Origin: Rikenellaceae bacterium | Lineage (GTDB): Bacteria > Bacteroidota > Bacteroidia > Bacteroidales > Rikenellaceae | Length of the DNA stretch: 61,830 nucleotides | Reading direction: 5' to 3' | Assembly (NCBI GenBank): GCA_015059805.1 | Contig: SUZO01000009.1 | Coordinates: 1-61,830 of the forward strand | In this document: positions 9,483 to 18,067 of the stretch, piece by piece | Layout: each line of letters opens with the position of its first letter | Position numbering within the stretch: the stretch's first letter is position 1 | Made by a program: the position numbers and the translations under genes | Notes under the pieces: model-generated | Told to the model about the DNA's origin: nothing | The model's database searches: none | The model's input: only the letters and a program-made list of their open reading frames with translations

Positions 9483-10460
9483 ATGGAGATTGGTTTTATT
9501 TTCGTTATCGGCATTTTGGCGCTTATCGCCATTTGGGTAATTTTCTATTTTGTTCCTGTGGGATTATGGTTTACAGCACTCATTTCTGGTGCTCACATCT
9601 CACTGTTGCAGATGATACTTATGCGCTGGCGTAAGATTCCAGTGTCCTCTATAGTATCGTCTATGATTGAGGGTACTAAGGCAGGTCTTAAGCTCAACCC
9701 AAACTCACTTGAGGCACACTTCCTTGCTGGTGGAAACTTCCGCAACGTTGTTCATGCGCTCGTATCGGCTCAAAAGGCGGGTATCAATCTTAACTTTGAG
9801 GAGGCTACAGCCATTGACCTCGCTGGTCGTGATGTCTTTGAGGCTGTACAGATGTCTGTAAATCCAAAGGTTATCAACACCCCTCCTGTAACAGCAGTGG
9901 CAAAGGATGGTATTCAGCTCATTGCCAAGGCGCGTGTTACTGTGCGTGCAAATATCCGTCAGCTTGTCGGTGGAGCTGGCGAGGAGACAGTCCTTGCTCG
10001 TGTTGGTGAGGGTATTGTATCCTCTATCGGCTCATCTGTATCGCACAAGTCGGTGCTTGAAAATCCCGATTTTATCTCTCGCGTAGTGCTTGAGAAGGGT
10101 TTGGATGCTGGTACCGCTTTTGAGATTCTCTCTATTGACATCGCAGATATTGATGTAGGTAAGAATATCGGCGCACAGCTGCAGATGGATCAGGCTGAGG
10201 CAGACAAGAACATCGCTCAGGCAAAGGCTGAGGAGCGTCGTGCTATGGCAGTTGCCCTTGAGCAGGAGATGAAGGCAAAGGCTCAGGAGGCTCGTGCAAA
10301 GGTTATCCTTGCAGAGGCTGAGGTGCCACTGGCTATGGCAGAGGCATTCCGTAACGGCAATTTGGGCATTATGGACTACTATCGCATGAAGAATATGATA
10401 GCAGATACACAGATGCGCGAGTCAATTTCAACCCCTAAGTCAGATACCACAAAGAAGTAG
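9483..10460 (+). CDS. floA: Flotillin-like protein FloA
   Basis: FloA is a membrane scaffold of bacterial lipid microdomains. The 325 residues begin with a hydrophobic hairpin (about 4-48), followed by the conserved FloA core ([47 protein letters not shown]), a PHB/SPFH-like domain, and the Ala/Glu/Lys-rich coiled coil ([47 protein letters not shown]). Length and domain order are normal. Its expected partner NfeD lies at 6288-6749, separated by the GH31 gene. The next gene starts 4 nt after the stop. Confidence 0.95.
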   Translation: MEIGFIFVIGILALIAIWVIFYFVPVGLWFTALISGAHISLLQMILMRWRKIPVSSIVSSMIEGTKAGLKLNPNSLEAHFLAGGNFRNVVHALVSAQKAGINLNFEEATAIDLAGRDVFEAVQMSVNPKVINTPPVTAVAKDGIQLIAKARVTVRANIRQLVGGAGEETVLARVGEGIVSSIGSSVSHKSVLENPDFISRVVLEKGLDAGTAFEILSIDIADIDVGKNIGAQLQMDQAEADKNIAQAKAEERRAMAVALEQEMKAKAQEARAKVILAEAEVPLAMAEAFRNGNLGIMDYYRMKNMIADTQMRESISTPKSDTTKK

Positions 10461-10464
10461 TTAC

Positions 10465-11301
10465 GTGATAACACTCAATCAAATTTCGGCTGCACTTGCA
10501 GAGGCTTTCCGTCAATCTGAACATAACTATGTTACCGAACAGATGGCATTAGAGCCTCAAGATATTGGCAAGCGCCTCTATGATGATCCAATTATCAAAA
10601 TTGGTTCAGCAGAAGACCCACTATGGGAGGAGTTGAAGGCTCCACAGGTTGTGGGTAAGCTCTTCCGCGCACCTAAAGATTGGATGCCAGAGGCGAAAAC
10701 GGTAATTAGCTATTTTGCCCCTTTCAGCGACTTTGTTGTTGAGGGTAACCGCGCTGATAGTATAGATGTTGGCAACGGTTGGCTCTATGCCCGTGTGGAG
10801 GGTCAAGCTTTTCTTACAGAGATGAACCACTTTCTTGAGCAATGGTTCGTCAGTCAGGGCGTTAAGGCTCTATCACCATACGCAAGTGAAGAGTTTAGAT
10901 ATGTCTTTGAGGCTGGTAGTTGCGATGATATTGAGGATAAAACTCTCAGCTTTACGAGCAACTGGAGCGAGCGTCATGTGGCATACGTTTGTGGCATGGG
11001 CACATTTGGACTATCTAAAGGACTTATTACCGAGCGCGGTGTAGCTGGAAGATTTGGTAGTGTGATTGTAGATGCTCCACTTGAGGTGACCCCTCGCCCC
11101 TACTCCGACATCTACGAATATTGCACCATGTGTGGAGCATGTATGCGTTGTCCTGGCGGGGCTATTACCCTTGAGCATGGCAAGTCACACACTATGTGTA
11201 GCGCATACGTAAATAGGATGCGAGTAAAGTATGCTCCTCGCTTTGGATGTGGCAAGTGTCAAGTAAAGGTGCCTTGTGAAAGAGGAATACCAAAAAAGTA
11301 G
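10465..11301 (+). CDS. 4Fe-4S protein related to epoxyqueuosine reductase (QueG-like)
   Basis: The 278-residue protein starts with GTG, 4 nt after floA. The C-terminal third has a ferredoxin-type run CTMCGACMRCPGGAI followed by further cysteines (SHTMC, CGKCQVKVPC), enough for two iron-sulfur clusters. The N-terminal two thirds, with stretches such as AKTVISYFAPFSDFVVEGN and YVCGMGTFGLSKGLITERGVAGRFGSVI, match the QueG-like fold. QueG reduces epoxyqueuosine to queuosine in tRNA, but several paralogous families of unknown substrate share this layout and this protein is short. I therefore call the family and not the reaction. Confidence 0.75.
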   Translation: MITLNQISAALAEAFRQSEHNYVTEQMALEPQDIGKRLYDDPIIKIGSAEDPLWEELKAPQVVGKLFRAPKDWMPEAKTVISYFAPFSDFVVEGNRADSIDVGNGWLYARVEGQAFLTEMNHFLEQWFVSQGVKALSPYASEEFRYVFEAGSCDDIEDKTLSFTSNWSERHVAYVCGMGTFGLSKGLITERGVAGRFGSVIVDAPLEVTPRPYSDIYEYCTMCGACMRCPGGAITLEHGKSHTMCSAYVNRMRVKYAPRFGCGKCQVKVPCERGIPKK

Positions 11302-11320
11302 TTAATAACTAACAACTCTC

Positions 11321-11354
11321 ACCCCTGATAGCTATGCTATTAGGGGTATTTTTA
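11321..11354 (+). terminator. Rho-independent terminator after the floA operon
   Basis: An 11-bp stem (11321-11331 with 11337-11347, one G-T pair, loop CTATG) is followed by ATTTTTAT. It closes the rightward operon. Confidence 0.85.
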
Positions 11355-11460
11355 TGTTGTAGGATACTAAAAAGCGGTAAAAATCGTTGATTGTTTGACA
11401 ATTATTAGATTAAATTGCAGAAATGGTGCTTAAAGGTTAGTTAGTTTGCAACTTTTTTGG

Positions 11461-11468
11461 TACATTTG
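11461..11468 (+). promoter_or_regulatory. -7 box of the FISUMP lipoprotein gene
   Basis: TACATTTG matches the TAnnTTTG box. It lies 39 nt before the ATG in a 206-bp spacer that otherwise holds only the preceding terminator and AT-rich sequence. Confidence 0.6.
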
Positions 11469-11507
11469 CACCAATATTTGTATTTTGATAAAATAGTATA
11501 ACAATAT

Positions 11508-13025
11508 ATGAGAACATTGAAATTTCTTCTACTTGCAGCATGTGCTGTAATATGCTTTGGAGCTTGCTCTGATAAGGACGATTATGGCATGGAGTTTTCA
11601 AGTACGGGTCTCTACTTCCAGTGGGGTGGAGAGCCTCAGACAATATCCTACACAACTGTCAATGCAACCTCTGTAGAGGTTAAGAAGATTACTACAGGTT
11701 GGACCTGCACCATCAATCAGAGTGCAAAAACTATCACCGTTACCCCTCCTGCAGATCCAGGTACCGAGGAGGAGCGCGACAAGTCTCGTGAGTGCGATAT
11801 AATGTTTACCATAACATCTAAGAAAGGTGACACAACAACCTATAGCATTGATTGTTACATCATTGGCGACTCTGTTATTATGCTTAATAATGGCGGCAAG
11901 TATGCCAACAGCTATGTTTTGACAACACCTATGGCTGCATATACTCTTGATGTATCGCATGATGCAGCTGGTCAGGCTCTAAGTGGCGTGAGCGATGTGA
12001 AGCTACTTTGGCAGAGTGAGGTGTCACTTATTGAGCACCTTGTCTACGATGCAAAAACATCTACTGCCACATTCTTTGTTGATGCGCAGAAAGATGACAA
12101 TGATGCATTTGTTAAGGAGGATGGCAAGAATATTATAACTAATGGAAATGCTGTAATTGCGGCAATCGATTCTAATGGTAAAATCCTCTGGAGCTGGCAC
12201 ATATGGTGCATTAAGGCTTCTGCCAATCCGTTAGAAAACTACACCACATACTCTAACGGTGTTACATTTATGAATATCAACCTTGGTGCGTTTGCTAACA
12301 GCAATGGTGCTACAGATAACACCTCACTAATTCATGACAGCTACGGTCTATACTATCAGTGGGGACGTAAAGACCCATTCTTGCGCCCATACTACCACGA
12401 TTGCTCAGGCAGCGAGGAGGAGTATGTATATGGCAGTGCTGGCAGCGCAGTCTATGTTGAGTATGCAGAGTCTTCTGCTGAAACAGGAAGTGTTGAGTAC
12501 ACAATAGCAAATCCAATGACCTTTATTACCAACCCAGCTTGCGTAGATAGCGAGAATGGTGATGGCATTGGCGACTGGATGCACAGTGCAAATAATACTC
12601 TGTGGAGTGGTACAAGTAAGACCCTCTACGATCCATGTCCATACGGCTGGAGAGTGCCTGCAGGCAGTGATTTTGACTGTCTGAAGCTGACTACAGAGGA
12701 GGATAGCATGTCTCTTGACTCTGCACGTAAACGATTTGGTTGGATGCTCTCTGACGGAGTTAGCAACCACTTCTATCTGGGTGGAGGCTTTAGAAATTAC
12801 TACGACGGCACAATCCACAACATGAACTACAAGGAGGATGTATATCCTTCACATCCAGAGCCTTGGGAGGGCTACTATTGGACTGCAGGTACAACAGCAG
12901 ATGGTAAGCAGTCTACCTGCATGTACTTTGACCTCACTACCACCAGAGCTATCAACAAGTTTAACCTCAATTACCCAACTAAGCGTGCTAATGCAATGCA
13001 GATTCGTTGCGTAAAAGTAAAGTAA
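11508..13025 (+). CDS. Surface lipoprotein with BACON-like and FISUMP-like domains
   Basis: The N-terminus is a lipoprotein signal (MRTLKFLLLAACAVICFGAC, Cys at residue 20). Residues of about 30-125 are a small beta domain of repeated Tyr/Thr strands that resembles BACON-type modules. The C-terminal half carries the FISUMP pattern first described in Fibrobacter succinogenes: DPCPYGWRVPAGSDFDCL near residue 370, then YYWTAGT and a final MQIRCVKVK. In Bacteroidota such lipoproteins are surface-exposed and often associated with glycan or adhesin systems. The 505-residue protein stands alone behind its own promoter, without a SusCD pair. The function is not known. Confidence 0.75.
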   Translation: MRTLKFLLLAACAVICFGACSDKDDYGMEFSSTGLYFQWGGEPQTISYTTVNATSVEVKKITTGWTCTINQSAKTITVTPPADPGTEEERDKSRECDIMFTITSKKGDTTTYSIDCYIIGDSVIMLNNGGKYANSYVLTTPMAAYTLDVSHDAAGQALSGVSDVKLLWQSEVSLIEHLVYDAKTSTATFFVDAQKDDNDAFVKEDGKNIITNGNAVIAAIDSNGKILWSWHIWCIKASANPLENYTTYSNGVTFMNINLGAFANSNGATDNTSLIHDSYGLYYQWGRKDPFLRPYYHDCSGSEEEYVYGSAGSAVYVEYAESSAETGSVEYTIANPMTFITNPACVDSENGDGIGDWMHSANNTLWSGTSKTLYDPCPYGWRVPAGSDFDCLKLTTEEDSMSLDSARKRFGWMLSDGVSNHFYLGGGFRNYYDGTIHNMNYKEDVYPSHPEPWEGYYWTAGTTADGKQSTCMYFDLTTTRAINKFNLNYPTKRANAMQIRCVKVK

Positions 13026-13043
13026 TAGAAAAACTTATAGCCT

Positions 13044-13550
13044 ATGATACTCAGACTTAGAATGCTGAGCGACGAAAACGACAATTTCGTACGCGATTTT
13101 GAGGTTTCACACGAGATGAACCTCCTTGAGCTACACAACTTTATCATCGCCTCTATCGGTTATGACGACTGCATGGCTTCATTCTACTCTGCAGATGATC
13201 AGTGGCAGCCTCTGCAGGAGTTCTCACAGATGGACTTGGGCGACGAGCAGTTTGAGGGTGCGCCAATGGCTATGGAGAAGGTCACCCTTGCTGAGTTAGT
13301 TGTTTCGGAGTGCAATCGCCTGATTTATCAGTTTGACATGATTGCAGACCGAGCCTTCTACCTTGAGGTTGTAAGTGCTACACAGCCAAATCCAGAGCTT
13401 GAGTACCCACGTGTATCTTTTGAGAATGCTCGCGTGCCAGATCAGTATGACCCAGACGCTGTACCTGCTGACGATGGCTCTATCTTTGACGAGATAATGG
13501 ACGAATTTGGAGAGTTTGACGGCGACGATAGCTATGACGATGAGTATTAA
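13044..13550 (+). CDS. Plasmid pRiA4b ORF-3-like protein
   Basis: The 168 residues open with MILRLRMLSDENDNFVRDFEVSHEMNLLELHNFIIASIGYDDCMASFYSADDQW, the pattern of the pRiA4b ORF-3 family, in which a small alpha/beta core begins with a strand and a helix resembling Leu-His-x-Phe/Ile-Ile. The C-terminal 25 residues are very acidic (DDGSIFDEIMDEFGEFDGDDSYDDEY). The function of this family is not known. No transposon genes are nearby, even though relatives are sometimes labelled as transposon passengers. The last 11 nt overlap the start of miaA, so the two are probably translated together. Confidence 0.7.
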   Translation: MILRLRMLSDENDNFVRDFEVSHEMNLLELHNFIIASIGYDDCMASFYSADDQWQPLQEFSQMDLGDEQFEGAPMAMEKVTLAELVVSECNRLIYQFDMIADRAFYLEVVSATQPNPELEYPRVSFENARVPDQYDPDAVPADDGSIFDEIMDEFGEFDGDDSYDDEY

Positions 13551-14451
13551 ACGTAGACTTATTGTCGTTGTCGGACCAACAGCTTCGGGCAAGACTGATC
13601 TTAGCATCGCTCTTGCCCGACATTATAATGCGCCGATACTCTCAACAGACTCCCGCCAGGTATATAAGGGGCTACCTATCGGTACGGCATACCCCTCAGA
13701 GGAGCAGCTTCGTAGTGTTAAGCACCACTTTATCGCCGAGCGAGAGCTTGCTGAAGATTTCAACTGCGGAGAGTACGAAAAGCAGGCTCTGGAGCGTCTA
13801 AATCAACTGTATGAGAGCAACCACACCGTTGTTGCTGTCGGAGGCTCTGGACTCTACATTCGCGCGCTATGCGAGGGTATGGACTCCCTTCCAGAGGCGG
13901 ACGTAACACTTCGCGAGCAGCTCACCTCTCGCCTAAAAAGCGAGGGCGTGGAGGCTCTTGCAGACCAACTGCGCGAACTTGACCCTGAGTACTATCAGGT
14001 GGTGGACAGAAGCAACCCTGCACGTGTTATGCGTGCATTAGAGGTGTGCCTAACAAGTGGTCAGAAGTACTCAGAACTTCGCAAAGGCATACGCAAAGAG
14101 CGTGATTTTCAAATTGTTAAGATTGGTGTTGCCATGCCGCGAGAGGAACTATACGATAGAATAAATCGCCGCGTGGATCTAATGGTTGAGGCTGGTCTGG
14201 AGGCGGAGGCTCGCGCCGTACTACCCTATCGCCACTGCAACTCACTTAGAACTGTTGGCTACAACGAGATGTTTGACTACTTTGATGGTAAGATAACCCT
14301 TGATGAGGCTATAGAGGCAATCAAACTCAATACACGCCACTATGCAAAACGCCAAATGACATGGTTTAGACGCGATAGCCAGATAGAGTGGTTTTCGCCT
14401 GCAGACTATCAATCAATTATCAAATATATTGACTCTCAATTTGGAGAATAG
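13540..14451 (+). CDS. miaA: tRNA dimethylallyltransferase MiaA
   Basis: MiaA transfers a dimethylallyl group to N6 of A37 in tRNAs that read UNN codons. The P-loop is GPTASGKTDLS near residue 11, followed by STDSRQVYKGLPIGTAYPS and the tRNA-binding stretch VGGSGLYIRALCEG. The end shows AIKLNTRHYAKRQMTWFRRD, the family's C-terminal helix. The start at 13540 (MSIKRRLIVVVGPTASGKT, 303 residues) is preferred; in-frame ATGs at 13534 and 13507 would add non-conserved residues. It overlaps the upstream gene by 11 nt. With mtaB this window holds two enzymes that modify tRNA position 37. Confidence 0.95.
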   Translation: MSIKRRLIVVVGPTASGKTDLSIALARHYNAPILSTDSRQVYKGLPIGTAYPSEEQLRSVKHHFIAERELAEDFNCGEYEKQALERLNQLYESNHTVVAVGGSGLYIRALCEGMDSLPEADVTLREQLTSRLKSEGVEALADQLRELDPEYYQVVDRSNPARVMRALEVCLTSGQKYSELRKGIRKERDFQIVKIGVAMPREELYDRINRRVDLMVEAGLEAEARAVLPYRHCNSLRTVGYNEMFDYFDGKITLDEAIEAIKLNTRHYAKRQMTWFRRDSQIEWFSPADYQSIIKYIDSQFGE

Positions 14452-14471
14452 AATATAAATTTGTACATTTG
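14440..14471 (+). promoter_or_regulatory. Complete -33/-7 promoter of tRNA-Leu
   Basis: TTTG at 14440-14443, a 20-bp spacer and TACATTTG at 14464-14471 match the Bacteroidota consensus. The promoter overlaps the end of miaA, and the tRNA starts 17 nt after the -7 box. Confidence 0.8.
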
Positions 14472-14487
14472 CATCGCAAAAAGGGTT

Positions 14488-14573
14488 GCCCGAATGGTGG
14501 AATAGGTAGACACGCCGGACTTAAAATCCTGTGGACAGAAATGTCCGTGCCGGTTCGATCCCGGCTTCGGGTA
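14488..14573 (+). tRNA. tRNA-Leu(UAA)
   Basis: The acceptor stem GCCCGAA (14488-14494) pairs with TTCGGGT (14566-14572), ending in a G-T pair. The D stem is GTG/CAC, the anticodon loop CTTAAAA (anticodon TAA at 14522-14524), the long class II variable arm GGACA-GAAA-TGTCC, and the T loop TTCGATC. The anticodon stem has one C-T mismatch. CCA is not encoded. Confidence 0.95.
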
Positions 14574-14576
14574 CGC

Positions 14577-14607
14577 GAGGAGAAGCAAGAGCTTCTCCTC
14601 TTTTTTT
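14577..14607 (+). terminator. Terminator of tRNA-Leu
   Basis: A perfect 10-bp stem GAGGAGAAGC/GCTTCTCCTC with loop AAGA is followed by seven T. It begins 3 nt after the tRNA. Confidence 0.95.
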
Positions 14608-14615
14608 GCCTATAT

Positions 14616-14719
14616 GTTGGCGAGGAACTTTGTTCCGCTGCTAATGCGATTGTTCAACATTGCGTGCAAGCCCGCAGTCGTCAATCTCATTAGCATATGC
14701 CTTCGGCACTCTCGCCAAC
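14616..14719. repeat. Structured intergenic inverted-repeat element
   Basis: No gene is seen between 14608 and 14851. An outer stem GTTGGCGAG/CTCGCCAAC (14616-14624 with 14711-14719) encloses a second stem of 13 bp with one mismatch (14640-14652 with 14682-14694). Two small hairpins are nested between the stems: GGAAC-TTT-GTTCC (14624-14636) and TGCC-TTC-GGCA (14698-14708). The left arm (14619-14652) resembles 59786-59822, so the two look like members of one dispersed repeat. Positions 14720-14798 hold only weak GC-rich palindromes. Confidence 0.75.
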
Positions 14720-14798
14720 TTGGCGGTCTATCCAAGCCGCGATACTCACCTTAAGGGCGGTTGCGCGGATTATCATATAGGGCACATATACAAAAGAA

Positions 14799-14827
14799 GA
14801 GAGTGGCTAAGTAGATTTGCCACTCTC
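14799..14827 (-). terminator. Terminator of the S1/P1 nuclease gene
   Basis: GAGAGTGGC (14799-14807) pairs with GCCACTCTC (14819-14827). On the minus strand it is followed by TTCTTTTG. It lies 25 nt past the stop of the nuclease gene. Confidence 0.75.
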
Positions 14828-14851
14828 ATTGTGTAATGTGGGGTAGATATT

Positions 14852-15625
14852 CTACCCGTATATCTCATTTAGAAGCATAGCCAATCGCAAGCCACCATAG
14901 AGCAAACGCTGCTCAAGTGTCTGTGCAAACTTGTTTTGGTAGTCGTACGAGAGCTTTTTGTTCTCTGGAGAAGCATCATAAATCTTTGTTGCTACCTCAT
15001 GACTCTCTACGAGCCAATCTGCTGCAGTACCAGTGGCAATCTGCTTCTTTGTCTTTTTAGGGCATAATTTATCAAGCTGCTGCTGCCACTCTGTATAGCT
15101 CCAACGGTGAATATCCTCTACAAGAGGGGTGTCCCAAAGGCTGTGTAGCTTGGTCTTTTTGCCGAAGTATGTAACATAAGTTCTATTACCGCCAATATCG
15201 CTCAAACGACCTGCGTGCATTGGTGCGTGAATATCTCCAACAAGGTGAATGAGGAACTTAAGGTTTACAGCCTCCTGCTCAGGTGTCAGCTCGCCACTCT
15301 TGAGCTTTGCAACTATCTCGTTGATAGCTGTAACCACATCGCCCTTAGGGTTTTTAGCCATAGTTTCATAGGTGTGTCCCTTATCCACATTGGCGTAGTG
15401 CCATGTCTTTGTATAACGATAGGCGTCAGTGTTGCTGGCGTTGTCCATCCAGTTGGCATAGTATACAAGCGAGTGACCATCGAGTACTTTGACCACCTTT
15501 TTATACACACTTGGTTTCAGATTACACTCGGCAATGTATGCCACCACGTCGTGACCCTTCTGACCCCAGCCAAAACTGGTAAGGGTGTAGAGTGCCGAGA
15601 TAAGAATAAGCAAAAATCTCTTCAT
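14852..15625 (-). CDS. Secreted S1/P1-family nuclease
   Basis: S1/P1 nucleases are three-zinc enzymes that cut single-stranded DNA and RNA and can remove 3' phosphates. A signal peptide (MKRFLLILISALYTLTSFG) leaves a mature N-terminus at Trp (WGQKGHDVVAYIAE), whose Trp1 and His ligate zinc in this family. Other ligand stretches visible are YANWMDNASN, TWHYANVD, HLVGDIHAPMHAGR and LHSLWDTPLVE. The 257-residue length is usual. The protein is periplasmic or secreted and may scavenge nucleic acids. The gene lies 12 nt downstream of rho and may be co-transcribed with it. Confidence 0.92.
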   Translation of the reverse strand: MKRFLLILISALYTLTSFGWGQKGHDVVAYIAECNLKPSVYKKVVKVLDGHSLVYYANWMDNASNTDAYRYTKTWHYANVDKGHTYETMAKNPKGDVVTAINEIVAKLKSGELTPEQEAVNLKFLIHLVGDIHAPMHAGRLSDIGGNRTYVTYFGKKTKLHSLWDTPLVEDIHRWSYTEWQQQLDKLCPKKTKKQIATGTAADWLVESHEVATKIYDASPENKKLSYDYQNKFAQTLEQRLLYGGLRLAMLLNEIYG

Positions 15626-15637
15626 AGTTTTTTATAT

Positions 15638-17227
15638 TTATTGGTTCATTGTCGCTAAGAACTCCTCGTTGCTGCGAGTTAGGTTCATCTGCTTTTGGAG
15701 GAACTCCATAGCCTCTACAGTCGTCATATCTGAGAGATACTTTCTCAGAATCCATGTGCGCTGCATAACCTCACGGCTCAGGAGCATATCCTCACGACGA
15801 GTACCCGATGCGATAACATCCACAGCTGGGTAGATGCGCTTATTGGCGAGTCGGCGGTCAAGCTGAAGCTCCATATTACCCGTACCCTTAAACTCCTCAA
15901 AGATAACCTCGTCCATCTTTGAGCCAGTATCAATAAGGGCAGTAGCGATGATAGTCAGCGAGCCCTTCTCCTCTGTATTTCGTGCAGCTCCGAAGAAGCG
16001 CTTTGGCTTATGGAGCGCATTTGCATCCACACCACCAGAGAGCACCTTTCCCGATGCAGGCTGAACGGAGTTGTACGCACGCGCAAGACGTGTTATAGAG
16101 TCGAGCAGGATGACTACATCATGTCCGCACTCAACCATGCGCTTAGCCTTCTCAAGTACCATCTCGGCAACCTTTACGTGGCGTGTTGCCTGCTCGTCAA
16201 ATGTTGAGGCAACAACCTCAGCCTTGACGTGGCGAGCCATCTCTGTAACCTCCTCAGGTCGCTCATCTATCAGCAGCACAATCATATAGACCTCAGGGTG
16301 GTTGTCGGCAATGGCGTTGGCAATGTTTTGCAATAGCATGGTCTTACCTGTCTTTGGCTGAGCAACTATCAGCGCACGCTGACCCTTACCGATAGGCGAG
16401 AATAGGTCTACAACACGATTAGATAGGTCGTTGTGACCATTGCCCGTAAGATTAAACTTCTTATCTGGGAAGAGAGGTGTCAGATACTCAAACTGTACAC
16501 GGTCACGCACAGCATTTGGCTCAAGTCCGTTAATCTCAAGCACTTGCACCAGTGGGAAGTACTTCTCTCCCTCCTTTGGCGGACGGATAACGCCCGTCAC
16601 GGTATCTCCAGCCTTAAGACCGAAGAGCTTAATCTGTGATGGTGATACATATACATCATCCGGAGAGTTGAGATAGTTGTAATCTGCTGAACGTAAGAAA
16701 CCATAGCCCTCAGGGATAATCTCAAGCACGCCCTCACCTATAACCTCTGCCGTAAAGTCATCCTTTGTAATCTCTGCCTCTACAGTTATCTCCTCTTTGG
16801 TTGGCTCCTCGGTAACAGTTGGCTCTACGTGTTGCTCTTCAACGCTATTCTCTACCTTCTCAACCTTCTCGGCTCTCTTCGGTCTACCACGGCGCTTCTC
16901 AGGCTTTGCAGGATGCTGCTCCTCTGTTGTAGGTACAGGCTCAGTTTTTGCCTCAGCTGCAGTAGAATCCTCTACAACCTCTACCTTCTCAGCATTGCGA
17001 GGTTTACGTCCACGACGCTTTGGCTGCTCTACAGCTGAACTTTTCTCAGTATTAGGCTCAGCAGTAACCTCATCAGCTGGCTCTACCGTCTCTTCAGGGG
17101 CTGCACCACCAGCAATTAGCTTTATAATAGTTCTTTTAGAGAGCTTGTCGCTCGCAATACCAAACGCTTTTGCAATCTCACGCAACTCTTTGAGGCTCTT
17201 GCTCTCAAGTGTAGCTAAATCTTCCAT
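15638..17227 (-). CDS. rho: Transcription termination factor Rho with long basic/acidic N-terminal insertion
   Basis: Rho is the RNA-dependent helicase that ends transcription at unstructured C-rich RNA. Residues of about 1-47 form the Rho N-terminal helical domain ([28 protein letters not shown]). Residues of about 48-165 are a low-complexity insertion rich in Glu, Lys and Pro, with two near-identical AT-hook-like units ([14 protein letters not shown] and [13 protein letters not shown]). The RNA-binding cold-shock domain follows ([21 protein letters not shown]), then the ATPase core with P-loop [10 protein letters not shown] and [13 protein letters not shown]. The 529 residues exceed the roughly 420 of E. 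coli Rho because of the insertion, as is common in Bacteroidota. Confidence 0.96.
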   Translation of the reverse strand: MEDLATLESKSLKELREIAKAFGIASDKLSKRTIIKLIAGGAAPEETVEPADEVTAEPNTEKSSAVEQPKRRGRKPRNAEKVEVVEDSTAAEAKTEPVPTTEEQHPAKPEKRRGRPKRAEKVEKVENSVEEQHVEPTVTEEPTKEEITVEAEITKDDFTAEVIGEGVLEIIPEGYGFLRSADYNYLNSPDDVYVSPSQIKLFGLKAGDTVTGVIRPPKEGEKYFPLVQVLEINGLEPNAVRDRVQFEYLTPLFPDKKFNLTGNGHNDLSNRVVDLFSPIGKGQRALIVAQPKTGKTMLLQNIANAIADNHPEVYMIVLLIDERPEEVTEMARHVKAEVVASTFDEQATRHVKVAEMVLEKAKRMVECGHDVVILLDSITRLARAYNSVQPASGKVLSGGVDANALHKPKRFFGAARNTEEKGSLTIIATALIDTGSKMDEVIFEEFKGTGNMELQLDRRLANKRIYPAVDVIASGTRREDMLLSREVMQRTWILRKYLSDMTTVEAMEFLQKQMNLTRSNEEFLATMNQ

Positions 17228-17287
17228 AGTGTATGTAAATGTTCAAATGATTTTCTTCCAATCGGACGACTGGTCTTGTTGATAGTG

Positions 17288-17317
17288 CAAAGATAGTACA
17301 ATTTTATTAAAAACAAA
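17288..17317 (-). promoter_or_regulatory. Promoter of rho
   Basis: Minus strand: TTTG (17317-17314), an 18-bp spacer and TATCTTTG (17295-17288). The start codon of rho is at 17227, so the leader is about 55 nt. Confidence 0.7.
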
Positions 17318-17415
17318 AGTTTTGCCACACTTCCACAACCTAAAAATCATAAATATCACATTCTTCCAAATAGAATGTTTTTTTGTGTAGCAGTAAATTT
17401 CCCCAATTAAATTAC

Positions 17416-17423
17416 TATATTTG
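17416..17423 (+). promoter_or_regulatory. -7 box of the 110-residue unknown gene
   Basis: TATATTTG matches TAnnTTTG and precedes the ATG at 17442 by 18 nt. Its position argues against using the in-frame TTG at 17421 as a start. Confidence 0.6.
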
Positions 17424-17441
17424 CCAAAACATTACACCAAT

Positions 17442-17774
17442 ATGACAAAAAAGAAGAAGAAAACACCACAGTTTGACGCTCCAGAGTGGAGCGCGTGCCA
17501 CATAAGCGGTTACACTATTGCCTGCGACCCAGGCTGTCAGACCATTACCCCCTATCCGAAAACCTATACCCGCGAGCAGATTAAGGTGGGCATGAACCTT
17601 ACGGGATATTGCGAATATCTTATTAAAGTAAAGGTCAAGGAGGTAGGTCCAAACTACTTAACACTACAGTATTCAGGCGCTAACCATATCCTTGTGACTG
17701 GTGCCAGACTTGAAACCCCACGCCAGCCTCTGAGTTACGCCTACTCCGAAGTTGATATCCGTTTGGAGGAGTAG
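17442..17774 (+). CDS. Small conserved-looking protein of unknown function
   Basis: The 110-residue product is cytoplasmic with a lysine run at its N-terminus (MTKKKKKTPQ). The body contains HISGYTIACDPGCQTITPYPKTYTREQIKVGMNLTGYCEYLIKVKVKEVGPNYLTLQYSGANHILVTG, a mixed beta-strand pattern. There is no signal peptide, membrane segment or motif that I recognise. It has its own promoter and lies between rho (divergent) and tRNA-Gly. The ATG at 17442 is chosen because the longer TTG form would start inside the -7 box. Confidence 0.6.
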   Translation: MTKKKKKTPQFDAPEWSACHISGYTIACDPGCQTITPYPKTYTREQIKVGMNLTGYCEYLIKVKVKEVGPNYLTLQYSGANHILVTGARLETPRQPLSYAYSEVDIRLEE

Positions 17775-17826
17775 ATTTTAGCTATTAGCTTTTGGCTATT
17801 GGCTGTGTAGATTCAAAAAAAATTAC

Positions 17827-17834
17827 TATCTTTG
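17827..17834 (+). promoter_or_regulatory. -7 box of tRNA-Gly
   Basis: TATCTTTG lies 10 nt before the tRNA. Upstream, positions 17780-17805 contain two imperfect copies of a GCTATTRGCT unit but no good -33 element. Confidence 0.6.
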
Positions 17835-17844
17835 TTCTCACTTT

Positions 17845-17916
17845 GCGGCAGTAGCTCAGTGGTAGAGCATCGGCTTCCCAAGCCGAGGGTCACGGGTTCG
17901 AATCCCGCTTGCCGCT
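17845..17916 (+). tRNA. tRNA-Gly(CCC)
   Basis: The acceptor stem GCGGCAG pairs with TTGCCGC (one G-T). The D stem is GCTC/GAGC, the anticodon stem TCGGC/GCCGA with loop TTCCCAA (anticodon CCC at 17877-17879), and the T loop TTCGAAT. CCA is not encoded. The T stem has one A-C mismatch at its base. Confidence 0.95.
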
Positions 17917-18063
17917 CAAGGGGCAGTTCTTCGGAGCTGTCCTTTTAGTTTGACAGACTGTGGTCACTAAACCCGTGACCCTCTCCGCCCCTCTCAGGGG
18001 TCGGGGGTGTAAACTCTTTTCTGCAACGCAGTTGCACGGGTTCGAATCCCGCTTGCCGCTCAA
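17917..18063 (+). repeat. Copied fragments of tRNA-Gly downstream of the gene
   Basis: Positions 18035-18063 repeat exactly the 29 nt at 17891-17919, that is the T arm, acceptor 3' half and following CAA of the tRNA. Between them, 17970-17983 is a 14-nt inverted copy of tRNA positions 17885-17898. The tail copy has no 5' half, so it is not a working tRNA. A direct repeat of a tRNA 3' end is the usual mark left by tRNA-targeting integrases, but only 115 bp without a gene lie between the copies. Confidence 0.8.
17921..17946 (+). terminator. Terminator of tRNA-Gly
   Basis: A 9-bp stem (17921-17929 with 17934-17942, two wobble pairs) has a TTCG tetraloop and is followed by TTTT. It starts 5 nt after the tRNA. 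Confidence 0.8.
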
Positions 18064-18067
18064 TACA

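Noticed and set aside
13044..13550. A mobile-element gene because of the pRiA4b/TnpR-like family name
   Set aside because: There are no transposase genes, terminal repeats or composition change nearby, and it overlaps miaA in a stable-looking operon.
14469..14693. A reading frame across tRNA-Leu
   Set aside because: It runs through the tRNA and its terminator and is a by-chance frame.
18035..18063. A second tRNA-Gly gene
   Set aside because: Only the 3' 29 nt are present; the 5' half and anticodon arm are missing.
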